Shown here: piece after piece, positions 32,296 through 40,639 of the stretch
Layout: each line of letters opens with the position of its first letter
Position numbering within the stretch: position 1 is the stretch's first letter
Source: Microbacterium sp.
GTDB taxonomy: Bacteria > Actinomycetota > Actinomycetes > Actinomycetales > Microbacteriaceae
Assembly: GCF_031179285.1 (NCBI RefSeq)
Contig: NZ_JAPSHY010000027.1
Coordinates: forward strand, 1-43,601
DNA length: 43,601 nt
Direction: 5' to 3'
Position numbers and translations under genes: made by a program
The notes under the pieces: model-generated
Seen by the model: the letters and a program-made list of their open reading frames with translations, nothing else
The model's database searches: none
What the model was told of the DNA's origin: nothing

Positions 32296-33063
32296 ATGCC
32301 CCGATCTCTCCATGGCGGCCGACACGAACTCGGCCAGAACTTCCTCACGCACCGGCCGACTCTCGGCCGGATCATCACCCTCGTCAGTGCGACGACCGGA
32401 CCGATCCTCGAGCTCGGTGCCGGTGACGGCGCGCTCACGCGCCCGCTCGCAGACCTCGGTCGACCGCTCACGGCGGTCGACATCGACGAGCACCGTGTTC
32501 GACGGTTGCGAGCATCGCTGCCACGCGTCCGCGTGGTGGCGGCCGATGCGACACGGCATCCGCTCGACACGGACGTCATCGTCGGCAACATCCCGTTCCA
32601 CCTCACCACGCCGATCCTGCGGCGCCTTCTCACGTCCACCGGCTGGCGGCAGGCGGTGCTGCTGACCCAGTGGGAGGTCGCGCGCAAGCGCGCCGGTGTC
32701 GGCGGAAGCACTCTGCTCACCGCGCAGTCCGCACCCTGGTTCGAGTTCCGGCTCGAAGGGCGCGTGCCGGCGTGGGGGTTCTCGCCGCAACCCAGCGTCG
32801 ACGGGGGACTGCTGTCGATCAGCAGGCGGGGATCGCCGCTGGTGACTCCGCCGGACCGACGGCGCTATGACGCCTTCGTCCGCGCGGCCTTCACCGGCCG
32901 AGGGTCGAACCTCGCGAGCATCGTGGCGCGCGCTGCCGGCGCAGATGCGCATGCGGCACGGCGGGCACTGACGCGGGCGGGAGCCTCGCGCGCCCGCCTT
33001 CCCCGCGACCTCCACGGCGAACAGTGGGCCGCGCTGTGGCGTGAGCTCTCGCGCCAGCGCTGA
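32296..33063 (+). CDS. erm: 23S rRNA (adenine-2058-N6) methyltransferase, Erm family
   Basis: A 255-residue Erm methyltransferase. HELGQNFL (residues 10-17) opens the fold; motif I ELGAGDGALT with GAGDG at 41-45 binds S-adenosylmethionine; VDID is at 61-64; the catalytic NIPF motif is at 98-101 (VGNIPFHLTTP); WGFSPQPSVDGGLL is also typical. Erm enzymes methylate A2058 of 23S rRNA and give resistance to macrolides, lincosamides and streptogramin B. Homology to KsgA is shared, but NIPF with HLTT and ELGQNFL favours Erm. TGGAG lies seven bases before the ATG. A leader peptide and two hairpins precede it, so drug-inducible control is likely. GC content and codon use match the neighbours, which suggests a resident chromosomal gene. 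Confidence 0.93.
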   Translation: MPRSLHGGRHELGQNFLTHRPTLGRIITLVSATTGPILELGAGDGALTRPLADLGRPLTAVDIDEHRVRRLRASLPRVRVVAADATRHPLDTDVIVGNIPFHLTTPILRRLLTSTGWRQAVLLTQWEVARKRAGVGGSTLLTAQSAPWFEFRLEGRVPAWGFSPQPSVDGGLLSISRRGSPLVTPPDRRRYDAFVRAAFTGRGSNLASIVARAAGADAHAARRALTRAGASRARLPRDLHGEQWAALWRELSRQR

Positions 33064-33189
33064 ATCGTCGCCGGTGTGCTCGTCGCGGCTGCGGCGCGCA
33101 CACCGGCGGCCACCGCCGTCACCCCGGTACCGCACCTGCGAGAATGGACGCACCCGCGTCACTCGACGACTGCGAACCGAGGAGCCACC

Positions 33190-34593
33190 GTGCAGTACAT
33201 TTCCACCCGAGGTGGCATGCAGCCGCTGCCCTACAGCGAGACCCTGCTCGAGGGTCTGGCGCCGGATGGCGGACTGGCCGTTCCCGAGGTGATGCCGCAC
33301 GTCGATGCCGCCACGCTGGAGCAGTGGCGGAGCCTGACCTACCCGGAGCTTGCCACCGAGGTCCTCGGGCTGTTCGCCACCGACATCCCGCGCGATGCTC
33401 TCGCGCTGATGTGCGCCGAGGCGTACTCCGCCTTCCCCGAGGACGTCGTGCCGCTGCGATCCATCGGCGACGGCCTCACCCTGGTCGGACTCTCCGAGGG
33501 GCCGACGCTCGCCTTCAAGGACATGGCGATGCAGTTCCTCGGGCAGGTGCTCGAATACGCCCTCGAGCAGCGCGACGGGGTGCTGAACATCCTGGGAGCG
33601 ACCTCTGGAGACACCGGCTCCGCCGCGGAGCATGCCCTTCGCGGCAAGGCCCGCATCGCCGTGTTCATGCTGTCGCCACAGGGTCGCATGAGCGCGTTCC
33701 AGCGCGCGCAGATGTTCTCCCTCGATGACGAGAACGTGCACAACATCGCCGTCGAGGGCGTGTTCGACGACTGTCAGAACCTCGTCAAGCGGCTGGCCGG
33801 CGACCTGGAGTTCAAGCGCTCGCAGCATCTCGGAGCCGTGAACTCGATCAATCTCGCCCGTATCACCGCGCAGGTCGTGTATTACTTCTGGGCATGGCTG
33901 CGGGTGACGGATGCCGGCGGTCCGACGCCGGTGGACTTCACCGTGCCGTCGGGCAACTTCGGCAACATCCTCTCCGGGTTCTTCGCCAAGCAGATGGGGC
34001 TTCCCATCAGGCGTCTGGTCCTCGCCGCCAACGAGAACAACGTGCTCGACGAGTTCTTCCGCACGGGCGTCTACCGCCCACGGGCCGCGGCGCAGACGCT
34101 CGCCACGTCCAGCCCCTCGATGGACATCTCGAAGGCGTCGAACCTCGAGCGCTTCATCTTCGAGTTCGTCGGTCGCGATCCCGAACGGGTCGTCGCCGCC
34201 TGGCGCGAACTCGACGAGCAGGGATACTTCGATCTCTCAGCGGAGCAGGCGCGGTTCGACGAGGAGTTCGGCATCGTCAGCGGGACATCCACCCACGCCG
34301 ACCGCCTCTCGACCATCCGCTCCGTCTACGAGACATCGGGCGACGTCATCGATCCCCACACCGCCGACGGCGTGAAGGTCGCGCGCTCCTATGTGGAGGC
34401 CGGGGTGCCGATGCTCGTGCTGGAGACGGCGAAACCGCAGAAGTTCGCCGAGACGATCCGCGAGGCGATCGGCATCGACCTCGACTACTCGCCCGACCTG
34501 CAGCAGATGCTCGACGCGCCCCAGTACGTCGCGGAGATGCACGATGACGAGCAGGCGCTCAGGGCGTTCATCACCAAGAACGCCCTGCACTAA
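33190..34593 (+). CDS. thrC: Threonine synthase
   Basis: A 467-residue PLP enzyme converting O-phosphohomoserine to threonine. YISTRGG at the N-terminus, GPTLAFKDMAMQFLG with Lys110 binding PLP, GATSGDTGSAAEHALRGK, VPSGNFGNILSGFFAKQMGLPI and the C-terminal domain are those of the long (E. coli/yeast-type) ThrC class. The start is GTG at 33190 with AGGAG five bases upstream, and the family start MQYISTRGG fits. No hom or thrB gene is adjacent within the window. It ends tail-to-tail with a thioredoxin-like gene; the two stop codons overlap. Confidence 0.96.
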   Translation: MQYISTRGGMQPLPYSETLLEGLAPDGGLAVPEVMPHVDAATLEQWRSLTYPELATEVLGLFATDIPRDALALMCAEAYSAFPEDVVPLRSIGDGLTLVGLSEGPTLAFKDMAMQFLGQVLEYALEQRDGVLNILGATSGDTGSAAEHALRGKARIAVFMLSPQGRMSAFQRAQMFSLDDENVHNIAVEGVFDDCQNLVKRLAGDLEFKRSQHLGAVNSINLARITAQVVYYFWAWLRVTDAGGPTPVDFTVPSGNFGNILSGFFAKQMGLPIRRLVLAANENNVLDEFFRTGVYRPRAAAQTLATSSPSMDISKASNLERFIFEFVGRDPERVVAAWRELDEQGYFDLSAEQARFDEEFGIVSGTSTHADRLSTIRSVYETSGDVIDPHTADGVKVARSYVEAGVPMLVLETAKPQKFAETIREAIGIDLDYSPDLQQMLDAPQYVAEMHDDEQALRAFITKNALH

Positions 34594-34856
34594 CTCGGAA
34601 GAGCCTTCACCGCAGCCGTCAGCACCTGAGGAACCGTCGGCACGCCCTCGGCGCGGAACACCTCGGTGCCCTCCGCATCGCGGATGATGACGGTCGGGGT
34701 GAAGCGGATGTCGAGGGCTTCGGCCGCGTCCGGATCACGTGCGACGTCGATCTCGGTGACCGTCGCCTCCGGCAGGAACCGCACTGCGTCCTTCAGTACC
34801 GACCGGGTGCGCGAGCAGGCTCCGCAGAAGGCCGATGTGACGAGGGTGAGTTCCAT
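34590..34856 (-). CDS. Small thioredoxin-fold protein
   Basis: An 88-residue thioredoxin-like protein. LTLVTSAFCGACSRTRSVL holds the redox CGAC motif and IRFTPTVIIRD the cis-proline loop. It lacks signal peptide or other domains and is close to the minimum length of the fold. Two adjacent ATG codons could start it; the second (34856) has the better distance from GGAAGG. It probably reduces disulfides in the cytoplasm; the partner is unknown. Its TAG overlaps the TAA of convergent thrC. Confidence 0.88.
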   Translation of the reverse strand: MELTLVTSAFCGACSRTRSVLKDAVRFLPEATVTEIDVARDPDAAEALDIRFTPTVIIRDAEGTEVFRAEGVPTVPQVLTAAVKALPS

Positions 34857-34926
34857 CATCGCCTTCCCGGCGCCGGTCGACGCCTCTGCCGATGTGCAAC
34901 CGGCGAACGCGTGACGATGTTCCCGG

Positions 34927-35325
34927 TCAGAACGGCGTGCGCTTGACCAGACCGCGGTTCGTGCGGATGTGCTCGTAATCCCACTGGATGTCACGCGATT
35001 CCTGCAGCCAGAGAGCGAGAGCCTCGGTGTCGACGTCGGACGCGTCGACGTAGCGGACCTCGGCGGCCTGGAAGGTGCCCTCGGGCGTGAGACCGTCGTT
35101 CCGGAAGGACTGCCCGCTCCAGAACAGCAGTCGCACGGCATCCTTGAGCCGGCTGTACCCGACGATCGGATTGCCGTCGATGAACCAGACCGGGTGCGCG
35201 TGCCAGATCTTCCCGGTCGCCTCGGGCAGCGCGCGCTCGATCTCGTCTGCGAGGAGCTCGCAGATCTCGCGGTCGCTCGGCGCGAGCGCCTGGTGATACT
35301 GCTCGATCTCGGTGGCACGCGTCAT
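34927..35325 (-). CDS. DUF1801 family protein
   Basis: A 132-residue protein of the DUF1801 (YdhG-like) fold: EIEQYHQALAPSDREICELLADEIERALPEATGKIWHAHPVWFIDGNPIVGYSRLKDAVRLLFWSGQSF is the typical pattern (helical start, HPVWF strand, RLLFWSG). The function of the family is not established. A CATACT hexamer lies six bases before the ATG and no ribosome site is seen, so it may be leaderless. Confidence 0.88.
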   Translation of the reverse strand: MTRATEIEQYHQALAPSDREICELLADEIERALPEATGKIWHAHPVWFIDGNPIVGYSRLKDAVRLLFWSGQSFRNDGLTPEGTFQAAEVRYVDASDVDTEALALWLQESRDIQWDYEHIRTNRGLVKRTPF

Positions 35326-35368
35326 GGGTCGAGTATGCCGGGTCGCCGCTCGGCGGGCCACGATCGGA

Positions 35369-36184
35369 TCAGCGGAGGATGTCGAGGAGCATCGGCCAGA
35401 CCTGTTGCCCGAGCGCGCGGTCGGCTCCTTCCGTGCCGCCGCGTCGCATGGCGACTCCGCCGGCGGCGGCGACGCTCTCGCCGGGAAGCAGGATCCGGTG
35501 GCCCGCTGCGGGCGCACCGAACGACATCGTCGGCAGTCCGCGTCGCTCGCGTCGGCGGCAGATGGCCGAGGCGAACTCGGTGCTCGGCCACACGCGGTCA
35601 TCGCCCCCGGCGGTGAGCAGCACCGGCGCGCTGATGCGTTCGGCGGGGATCTCGGCGGCTGCGGTCGCTTCGGCATCCCGTCGCATGCTCGCCTCGTACA
35701 GGCCGCGGTACTCGGGCGGGTCGGTGTCGGGCGTCCACGTCGGCTCGAACGGCACCCACGGCAGCGGGCGGCCTTCGTGGGTCCAATGCGACGACCAGGT
35801 GCCGTCCTGCACTCCGCCCCAGACGACACTGGACGGCGAGATCGCGACGGCGGCATGGACGGGGGTGATGGTCGCGGTGACGAGCGCGGCCTCGGCGCCG
35901 AAGGAGGTGCCGATGATGCTGACCCGGTCACTCTCACGCTGCAGCCGCTCGAGTTCGTCGATGAAGAGTTCCAGGGGCACCTCGAACGGCACCGTCCGCT
36001 GACCTCTCCCGCCGAACCAGCGGATGGCGCGCGCGCGGATGCCGTGCGCCGCCAGCAGATCGGCGCGATCGCGCTCGATGCGGCCGCTCGACCCGGCCAG
36101 CACCAGTACCGCGCCGCCCGAGGGGTGCTCCGGCACGGCGTCGTAACTGTCGTCGTCGGAGACGAGGGCGAACGGGACGGGCAC
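35369..36184 (-). CDS. Alpha/beta hydrolase, BAAT C-terminal-like acyl-CoA thioesterase family
   Basis: A 271-residue alpha/beta hydrolase. The nucleophile elbow is SIIGTSFGAEAALV with Ser94; AAVAISPSSVVWGGVQDG and ISAPVLLTAGGDDRVWPS (acid loop) and a His in GAPAAGHRILLPGE complete the triad. The SPSSVVW block is that of bile-acid-CoA:amino-acid N-acyltransferase / acyl-CoA thioester hydrolase C-terminal domains, here without the N-terminal Ig-like part. The start is GTG at 36184, seven bases after the stop of the glyoxalase-fold gene, so the two are probably co-transcribed. The substrate is unknown. Confidence 0.85.
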   Translation of the reverse strand: MPVPFALVSDDDSYDAVPEHPSGGAVLVLAGSSGRIERDRADLLAAHGIRARAIRWFGGRGQRTVPFEVPLELFIDELERLQRESDRVSIIGTSFGAEAALVTATITPVHAAVAISPSSVVWGGVQDGTWSSHWTHEGRPLPWVPFEPTWTPDTDPPEYRGLYEASMRRDAEATAAAEIPAERISAPVLLTAGGDDRVWPSTEFASAICRRRERRGLPTMSFGAPAAGHRILLPGESVAAAGGVAMRRGGTEGADRALGQQVWPMLLDILR

Positions 36185-36191
36185 GGTCGGA

Positions 36192-36596
36192 TCAGTCCTC
36201 GTCGTGCGGATCGTGCATGAACTCGAGGCGGATGCCGTTGGCATCCTCGACGAAGGCGGCGTAGTAACGCTCGCTGAAACGCGGATACTCCTTCGGGGCA
36301 CGCACGGCGGTCCATCCGGCAGCGATCGCGATGTCATGAAGGCGGTCGACGTCATCACGGGAATCGACCGCGTACGCGAGATGCTGCCAGCCCACGCGGC
36401 CGTGCTCGTGCGGTCCGGTGTCCTGCTCGCGAGCGGGGTAGAGCAGCAGCTCCGGCTCGTCGTGCTTGCGCCAGTACGCCAGATCCTCGGCGACGTGCCC
36501 GCGCGTGTACCCGAGCGCCTCCAGGACCGGGGCGAACTGTGCGGATGCCGCGAGAACGTCGTCGACGGTGATGCCGAGGTGATCGAAAGTCGCCAT
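36192..36596 (-). CDS. Glyoxalase/VOC superfamily protein
   Basis: A 134-residue vicinal-oxygen-chelate protein with the paired beta-alpha-beta-beta-beta modules: FDHLGITVDDVLAASAQFAPVLEALGY opens with a metal-ligand His (DHLGI), GWQHLAYAVDSRDDVDRLHDIA carries a second His, and YYAAFVEDANGIRLEFMHDP a Glu. These positions match the metal site of glyoxalase I/bleomycin resistance-type proteins. The substrate is not predictable. It precedes the hydrolase gene in the same direction. Confidence 0.9.
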   Translation of the reverse strand: MATFDHLGITVDDVLAASAQFAPVLEALGYTRGHVAEDLAYWRKHDEPELLLYPAREQDTGPHEHGRVGWQHLAYAVDSRDDVDRLHDIAIAAGWTAVRAPKEYPRFSERYYAAFVEDANGIRLEFMHDPHDED

Positions 36597-36651
36597 GGCA
36601 CTCAGTCTGGTCGAAGATGTCGTCAGGGAACCAGAGCGGATGCCGCTGCGC

Positions 36652-37419
36652 TCAGTGTGGCGCGTGATACTCGGCCTCGCCGCGCTTCCAGTAGCCCTTC
36701 ACGATCGCCCGGCCCGTGTCGACGCCCCAGCGCTCGAGCAGTGCGCGGCCCGGTCTCACGATCGACTGCTCGGCGGCGATGAAGACGAACGGATCCTCGC
36801 CCACCACGTCGTCTTCGGACAGACCGGCGAGCAACTCGATGAGGGCGGAACCGGCGGGCGCCGTGCCCCGGTGCAGCCATTCGACCTCCACGGGCGCGTC
36901 GAGAGGCACGTTGCCGCTCGCCGCGACGGTCTCGATCACGATGCGCGCAGCGGCGCCCTCGGGGATGAGACCCGCGAAGCGGCGGATGGCGGGAATGGCC
37001 GTCTCATCACCCGCCAGGAACCACGAGCCGGGTAGGCCGGTGAGCACCGCTGACCCGCGCGGCCCTCCCACGCCGATCGACGACCCGATCGGCGCGTTCG
37101 CCGCCCAGGGTGCTGCCACCCCATCGTCGCCGTGCACGGCGAACTCGACCTCGAGCCAGTCGTCACCCCACGCGAGCGGGGTGTACTCACGGCTCGGCGA
37201 GGCGCGAAGCTCCTCCACCGAACCGACCGGCCCGGTCGGGAAGAACAGCCGCATGTGATCGTCCGATCCCAGCGAGTCGAAACCATCGAGATCGGCGCCC
37301 GAGAGTCGCACCCGCACGTAGTCCTGAGCGAGCCACTCCCGACTCGTCAGGGCGACGGCGCGGAAGCGCAGGTCGAGGCCGCGTCGTTCGATCGAGAAGC
37401 CGGATTTCGTATCACCCAT
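36652..37419 (-). CDS. Siderophore-interacting protein (FAD ferric-siderophore reductase)
   Basis: A 255-residue flavoprotein of the SIP/ViuB family. SREYTPLAW is the RxYT FAD-binding motif, GGPRGSAVLTG and WFLAGDETAIPAIRR are the phosphate and pyridine nucleotide segments, and VKGYWKRGEAEYHAPH is the typical end. It reduces iron from imported ferric siderophore in the cytoplasm. It is divergent from the uptake operon across an intergenic region with DtxR/IdeR boxes; one box overlaps the first base of its ATG, so iron-dependent repression is likely. No ribosome site precedes the ATG. Confidence 0.95.
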   Translation of the reverse strand: MGDTKSGFSIERRGLDLRFRAVALTSREWLAQDYVRVRLSGADLDGFDSLGSDDHMRLFFPTGPVGSVEELRASPSREYTPLAWGDDWLEVEFAVHGDDGVAAPWAANAPIGSSIGVGGPRGSAVLTGLPGSWFLAGDETAIPAIRRFAGLIPEGAAARIVIETVAASGNVPLDAPVEVEWLHRGTAPAGSALIELLAGLSEDDVVGEDPFVFIAAEQSIVRPGRALLERWGVDTGRAIVKGYWKRGEAEYHAPH

Positions 37420-37437
37420 AAAGTAAGGCTAACCTAT
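37419..37437. promoter_or_regulatory. DtxR/IdeR-type iron box 1
   Basis: TAAAGTAAGGCTAACCTAT agrees with the DtxR/IdeR consensus TWAGGTWAGSCTWACCTWA at 17 of 19 positions. It touches the ATG of the siderophore-interacting protein gene and covers its likely promoter (TAGGTT at 37436-37431, minus strand). Confidence 0.85.
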
Positions 37438-37444
37438 CTTGATG

Positions 37445-37466
37445 GCAGGTTAGGCGATCCTAACCC
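37445..37466. promoter_or_regulatory. DtxR/IdeR-type iron box 2
   Basis: The inverted repeat GGTTAGG-CGAT-CCTAACC (37448-37465) is perfect in its 7-base arms. In the 19-base register beginning at 37445 it matches the DtxR/IdeR consensus at 15 positions, and a second overlapping register starts at 37450. It stands about 60 bases before the binding-protein ATG and probably controls the uptake operon. Confidence 0.75.
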
Positions 37467-37524
37467 GCCATCGATCGGGCGCCGTTCGCGCCGATCCCCG
37501 CCCCCGCAGAACAGGAGTCCCTCC

Positions 37525-38541
37525 ATGTCCGTGCCCAGAATCCTCACGTCGACCAGCGTCGGGCTCGTCACCGTGCTCGCCCTCGCCGGGTGCGCCTCCG
37601 GTGCCGCCGCCGAACCGCAGCAGCCGAGATCCAGTGCACCCGCCTCGGTCACTGTGGAGGACAACACGGGCACCCACGAGATCGACACGCCCCCGGCATC
37701 GGTCGTCGCTCTCGACAACCGCACCTTCCAGACGCTCTCCGACTGGGACATCCCGCTGAGCGCTGCCGCGATCGCCCTCATGCCCGAGACGGTCTCGTAC
37801 GTCGACGACGCCGACATCGTGGACCTGGGCCTGCACAGTGAACCGGATCTCGAGGCGCTCGTCGCCGTGGCGCCGGATCTCATCATCAGCGGCCAGCGCT
37901 TCACCCAGCACAACGAGGCGATCGCCGCCCTGGTGCCGGATGCGACGATCATCGATCTCGAACCTCGTGACGGCGAGGACTTCGATGACGAGCTCAAGCG
38001 CCAGGTGACGGTGCTCGGCGAGATCTTCGGCAAGCAGGACGAGGCGGCCGAACTCGTCGCGGACTTCGACGCCGCGGTCGAGCGGGCGAAGACTGCGTAC
38101 GACGGCTCCGCCACCGTGATGGCCGTGAACACCTCCGGTGGCGACATCGGCTACCTCGCGCCGACGGTCGGCCGCTCGCTCGGACCGATCTACGACATTC
38201 TGGGCCTGATGCCCGCGCTCGAGGTGGCCGACGCGTCCGACGACCATCAGGGAGATGAGATCTCGGTCGAGGCGATCGCGGCATCCGATCCTGACTGGAT
38301 CCTCGTGCTCGATCGTGACGCCGTGTTCGCGGCCGAAACCCCGGACTACGTGCAGGCCGCCGAGATCCTCGAGAACTCCGAGGCGCTCGCCGGGGTGACC
38401 GCCATCAAGGAGGAGCAGCTGGTCTACATGCCGGCGGACACCTACCTCAACGAGGGCATCCAGACCTACACCACGTTCCTCAACGATTTCGCGGACGCCC
38501 TCGAGAAGAGCGCGAACGGCGAGAAGGACTCCACGGACTGA
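37525..38541 (+). CDS. Siderophore-binding lipoprotein of an iron ABC importer
   Basis: A 338-residue class III binding protein. The signal peptide ends in LALAGC, with Cys23 as the lipid anchor. SVTVEDNTGTHEIDTPPASVVALDNRTFQTLSDW is the FatB/YclQ-type start, and ALVAVAPDLIISGQRF, NTSGGDIGYLAPTVGRSLGPIYDILGL and the helix backbone follow. These proteins bind ferric catecholate or mixed-chelate siderophores outside the membrane. AGGAG lies before the ATG at 37525. It heads the binding protein-permease-permease-ATPase operon, downstream of two iron boxes. The exact siderophore is unknown and no biosynthesis genes are in the window. Confidence 0.94.
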   Translation: MSVPRILTSTSVGLVTVLALAGCASGAAAEPQQPRSSAPASVTVEDNTGTHEIDTPPASVVALDNRTFQTLSDWDIPLSAAAIALMPETVSYVDDADIVDLGLHSEPDLEALVAVAPDLIISGQRFTQHNEAIAALVPDATIIDLEPRDGEDFDDELKRQVTVLGEIFGKQDEAAELVADFDAAVERAKTAYDGSATVMAVNTSGGDIGYLAPTVGRSLGPIYDILGLMPALEVADASDDHQGDEISVEAIAASDPDWILVLDRDAVFAAETPDYVQAAEILENSEALAGVTAIKEEQLVYMPADTYLNEGIQTYTTFLNDFADALEKSANGEKDSTD

Positions 38542-38547
38542 TCGCCG

Positions 38548-38581
38548 GATGCCGCGGCGGCCTCGCCGCCGTCGCGGCATC
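38548..38581 (+). terminator. Intercistronic hairpin after the siderophore-binding protein gene
   Basis: GATGCCGCG (38548-38556) pairs with CGCGGCATC (38573-38581), with a further GCGG/CCGC inside. It starts seven bases after the binding-protein stop and is followed by the first permease after 30 bases. There is no T-tract. It is likely a partial terminator or mRNA stabiliser giving more binding protein than permease. Confidence 0.55.
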
Positions 38582-38610
38582 GGTCGTCGCAGGAAGTACG
38601 GCACCTCTTC

Positions 38611-39597
38611 ATGACCACACGCTCGCTTGACGCGCCGACACGGCGCCGCGGACGCCTCTTCGACCCTCTGCTCATCGTCGGCTCTGCGGTCGTTGCCTGC
38701 CTGCTCGTGCTGTCGCTGTACACCGGCGCCTACGACGTGCACGGCGCAGCCGACGGCGGTGAGATGTTCCAGATCACCCGTGTTCCCCGCACGATCGCGC
38801 TCGTGCTCGCAGGGGCGGCGATGGCGATGGCAGGCCTTGTCATGCAGCTGCTCACGCAGAACCGCTTCGTCGAGCCGACCACCACCGGCACGACCGAATG
38901 GGCGGGACTCGGACTGCTGAGCGTCATGGTGCTCGTGCCGCAGCCGTCGATCCCGCTGCGGATGACGGCGGCCGTCGTCGCCGCCTTCATCGGCACGATG
39001 GTCTTCTTCCTCTTCCTGCGCCGGGTCTCGCTCCGCTCGTCGCTCATCGTCCCGATCGTGGGCATCATGCTCGGTGCCGTCGTCGGATCGATCTCGACGT
39101 ATCTCGCCCTCCAGGCGAACGCGCTGCAGAGTCTCGGTGTCTGGTTCGCCGGAAGCTTCACCTCGGTGCTGCGCGGGCAATACGAGATGCTCTGGCTCGT
39201 CGCGGCCGTCGGGCTGATCGTTTTCGTCGTCGCCGACCGATTGACGGTCGCGGGGCTCGGGGAGGAGATCGCCACCAACGTCGGGGTGAACTACAACCGC
39301 GTCATCCTGCTGGGCACCGTGCTCATCGCCGTCACGACCGGCGTCGTGACCGTGGTGGTCGGCAACCTGCCGTTCCTCGGTCTCATCGTGCCGAACATCG
39401 TCTCGATGATCCGCGGCGACGACCTGCGCAGCAACCTGCCATGGGTGTGCCTGCTGGGCATCGGCATCGTCACGGCCTGCGACCTCATCGGGCGCACGAT
39501 CATCGCGCCGTTCGAGGTGCCGGTCTCTCTCATCCTCGGAGTCGTCGGCTCGGTCGTGTTCATCCTTCTCCTGCTCAGGCAGCGCCGTCGTGGCTGA
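38611..39597 (+). CDS. Iron-siderophore ABC permease (FecCD family), subunit 1
   Basis: A 328-residue FecCD/BtuC-type permease with about nine spans. ITRVPRTIALVLAGAAMAMAGLVMQLLTQNRFVEPTTTGTTEWAGLG is the typical start (first span to substrate gate), GLGEEIATNVGVNYNRVILLGTVLIA the cytoplasmic coupling region, and VGNLPFLGLIVPNIVSMIRGDDLRSNLP the conserved block before the ATPase-contact helix. It resembles the FatD/YclN group. It forms the channel with the second permease, whose GTG lies 8 bases before its own stop. Confidence 0.94.
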   Translation: MTTRSLDAPTRRRGRLFDPLLIVGSAVVACLLVLSLYTGAYDVHGAADGGEMFQITRVPRTIALVLAGAAMAMAGLVMQLLTQNRFVEPTTTGTTEWAGLGLLSVMVLVPQPSIPLRMTAAVVAAFIGTMVFFLFLRRVSLRSSLIVPIVGIMLGAVVGSISTYLALQANALQSLGVWFAGSFTSVLRGQYEMLWLVAAVGLIVFVVADRLTVAGLGEEIATNVGVNYNRVILLGTVLIAVTTGVVTVVVGNLPFLGLIVPNIVSMIRGDDLRSNLPWVCLLGIGIVTACDLIGRTIIAPFEVPVSLILGVVGSVVFILLLLRQRRRG

Positions 39598-40639
39598 GCG
39601 GACGATGGTGACCGCGGCCGCCGCCGAGCGCCTCAGCGCGCGGTCGTCCGGGCCGTTCGCCAGCCGTCGAGCGCTCCGGCGGACCGTCGTCGTGCTGAGC
39701 CTGCTGGCCGTGATCGCGCTGGGCTCAGCCTTCGGCCTGCTCGCCTGGGACAATCCGATGCCCGTCGGGTCGCTCGAGTTCTGGCGGATCGCGAACCTGC
39801 GCCTGACGAATGTGACGGTCATGGCCGTCGTGGCCGTCGCGCAGGCGGTTGCGACCGTGAGCTTCCAGACGGTGACGACCAACCGCATCATCACGCCGTC
39901 GATCATGGGGTTCGAGTCTCTGTATCGCGTCGTGCAGACCGCCTCGGTGTACCTGTTCGGCGTCGCCGGACTCATAGCCATTCAGGGGCTCTGGCAGTTC
40001 GCGCTGCAGATCGCCCTGATGGTCGCCCTCGCGATGGCTCTGTACGGCTGGCTGCTGTCGGGAAAATACGCGAATCTGCAGATCATGCTGCTCGTCGGGA
40101 TCGTCATCGGCGGCGGACTCGGGGCCATCTCGACATTCATGCAGCGTCTGCTCACCCCGAGCGAGTTCGATGTGCTCGCCGCCCGCCTGTTCGGAAGCAT
40201 CGCCAACGCCGACGCATCGTATCTGCCCCTGGCCGTGCCGCTGTGCGCGGCAGCATCCGCTCTGTTGTGGCTGCGCGCCCGCCGGCTGAACGTGATGGCG
40301 CTGGGGCCGGATGCCGCGCGCTCGCTCGGTCTCGACCATCGCCGTGAGCAGATGACCGTGCTTCTCCTGGTCGCCGTGCTCATGGCGACATCGACCGCGC
40401 TGGTCGGGCCGATGACGTTCTTCGGTTTCCTCGTCGCAACGCTGGCGTACCAGTTCGCCGACACGTACGACCACCGGGTCGTGTTCCCGATCGCGGTGCT
40501 CACCGGCTTCTCGGTCCTGGCGAGCGCGTACTTCGTGATGAAGAACGTCTTCTATGCGCAGGGGGTCGTCTCGATCCTCATCGAGCTGGTCGGCGGCACC
40601 GTCTTCCTCATCGTCATCCTCAGAAAGGGGCGGCTGTGA
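39590..40639 (+). CDS. Iron-siderophore ABC permease (FecCD family), subunit 2
   Basis: A 349-residue permease with about nine spans, of the FatC/YclO group. IANLRLTNVTVMAVVAVAQAVATVSFQTVTTNRIITPSIMGFESLY, ALGPDAARSLGLDHRREQMTVLLLVAVLMA and GPMTFFGFLVATLAYQF are characteristic. The GTG at 39590 overlaps the previous gene by eight bases; an ATG at 39605 is an alternative start. Its stop overlaps the ATPase GTG by 4 bases. Confidence 0.93.
   Translation: MAERTMVTAAAAERLSARSSGPFASRRALRRTVVVLSLLAVIALGSAFGLLAWDNPMPVGSLEFWRIANLRLTNVTVMAVVAVAQAVATVSFQTVTTNRIITPSIMGFESLYRVVQTASVYLFGVAGLIAIQGLWQFALQIALMVALAMALYGWLLSGKYANLQIMLLVGIVIGGGLGAISTFMQRLLTPSEFDVLAARLFGSIANADASYLPLAVPLCAAASALLWLRARRLNVMALGPDAARSLGLDHRREQMTVLLLVAVLMATSTALVGPMTFFGFLVATLAYQFADTYDHRVVFPIAVLTGFSVLASAYFVMKNVFYAQGVVSILIELVGGTVFLIVILRKGRL

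Noticed and set aside
32296..33063. Calling the methyltransferase KsgA (16S dimethyladenosine transferase)
   Set aside because: The leader peptide, the ELGQNFL start and NIPFHLTT motif fit Erm better.
37450..39981. An 843-codon minus-strand open frame opposite the siderophore genes
   Set aside because: It is antisense to the binding protein and permeases; the product is low-complexity and rich in Asp, Arg and His with no domain.
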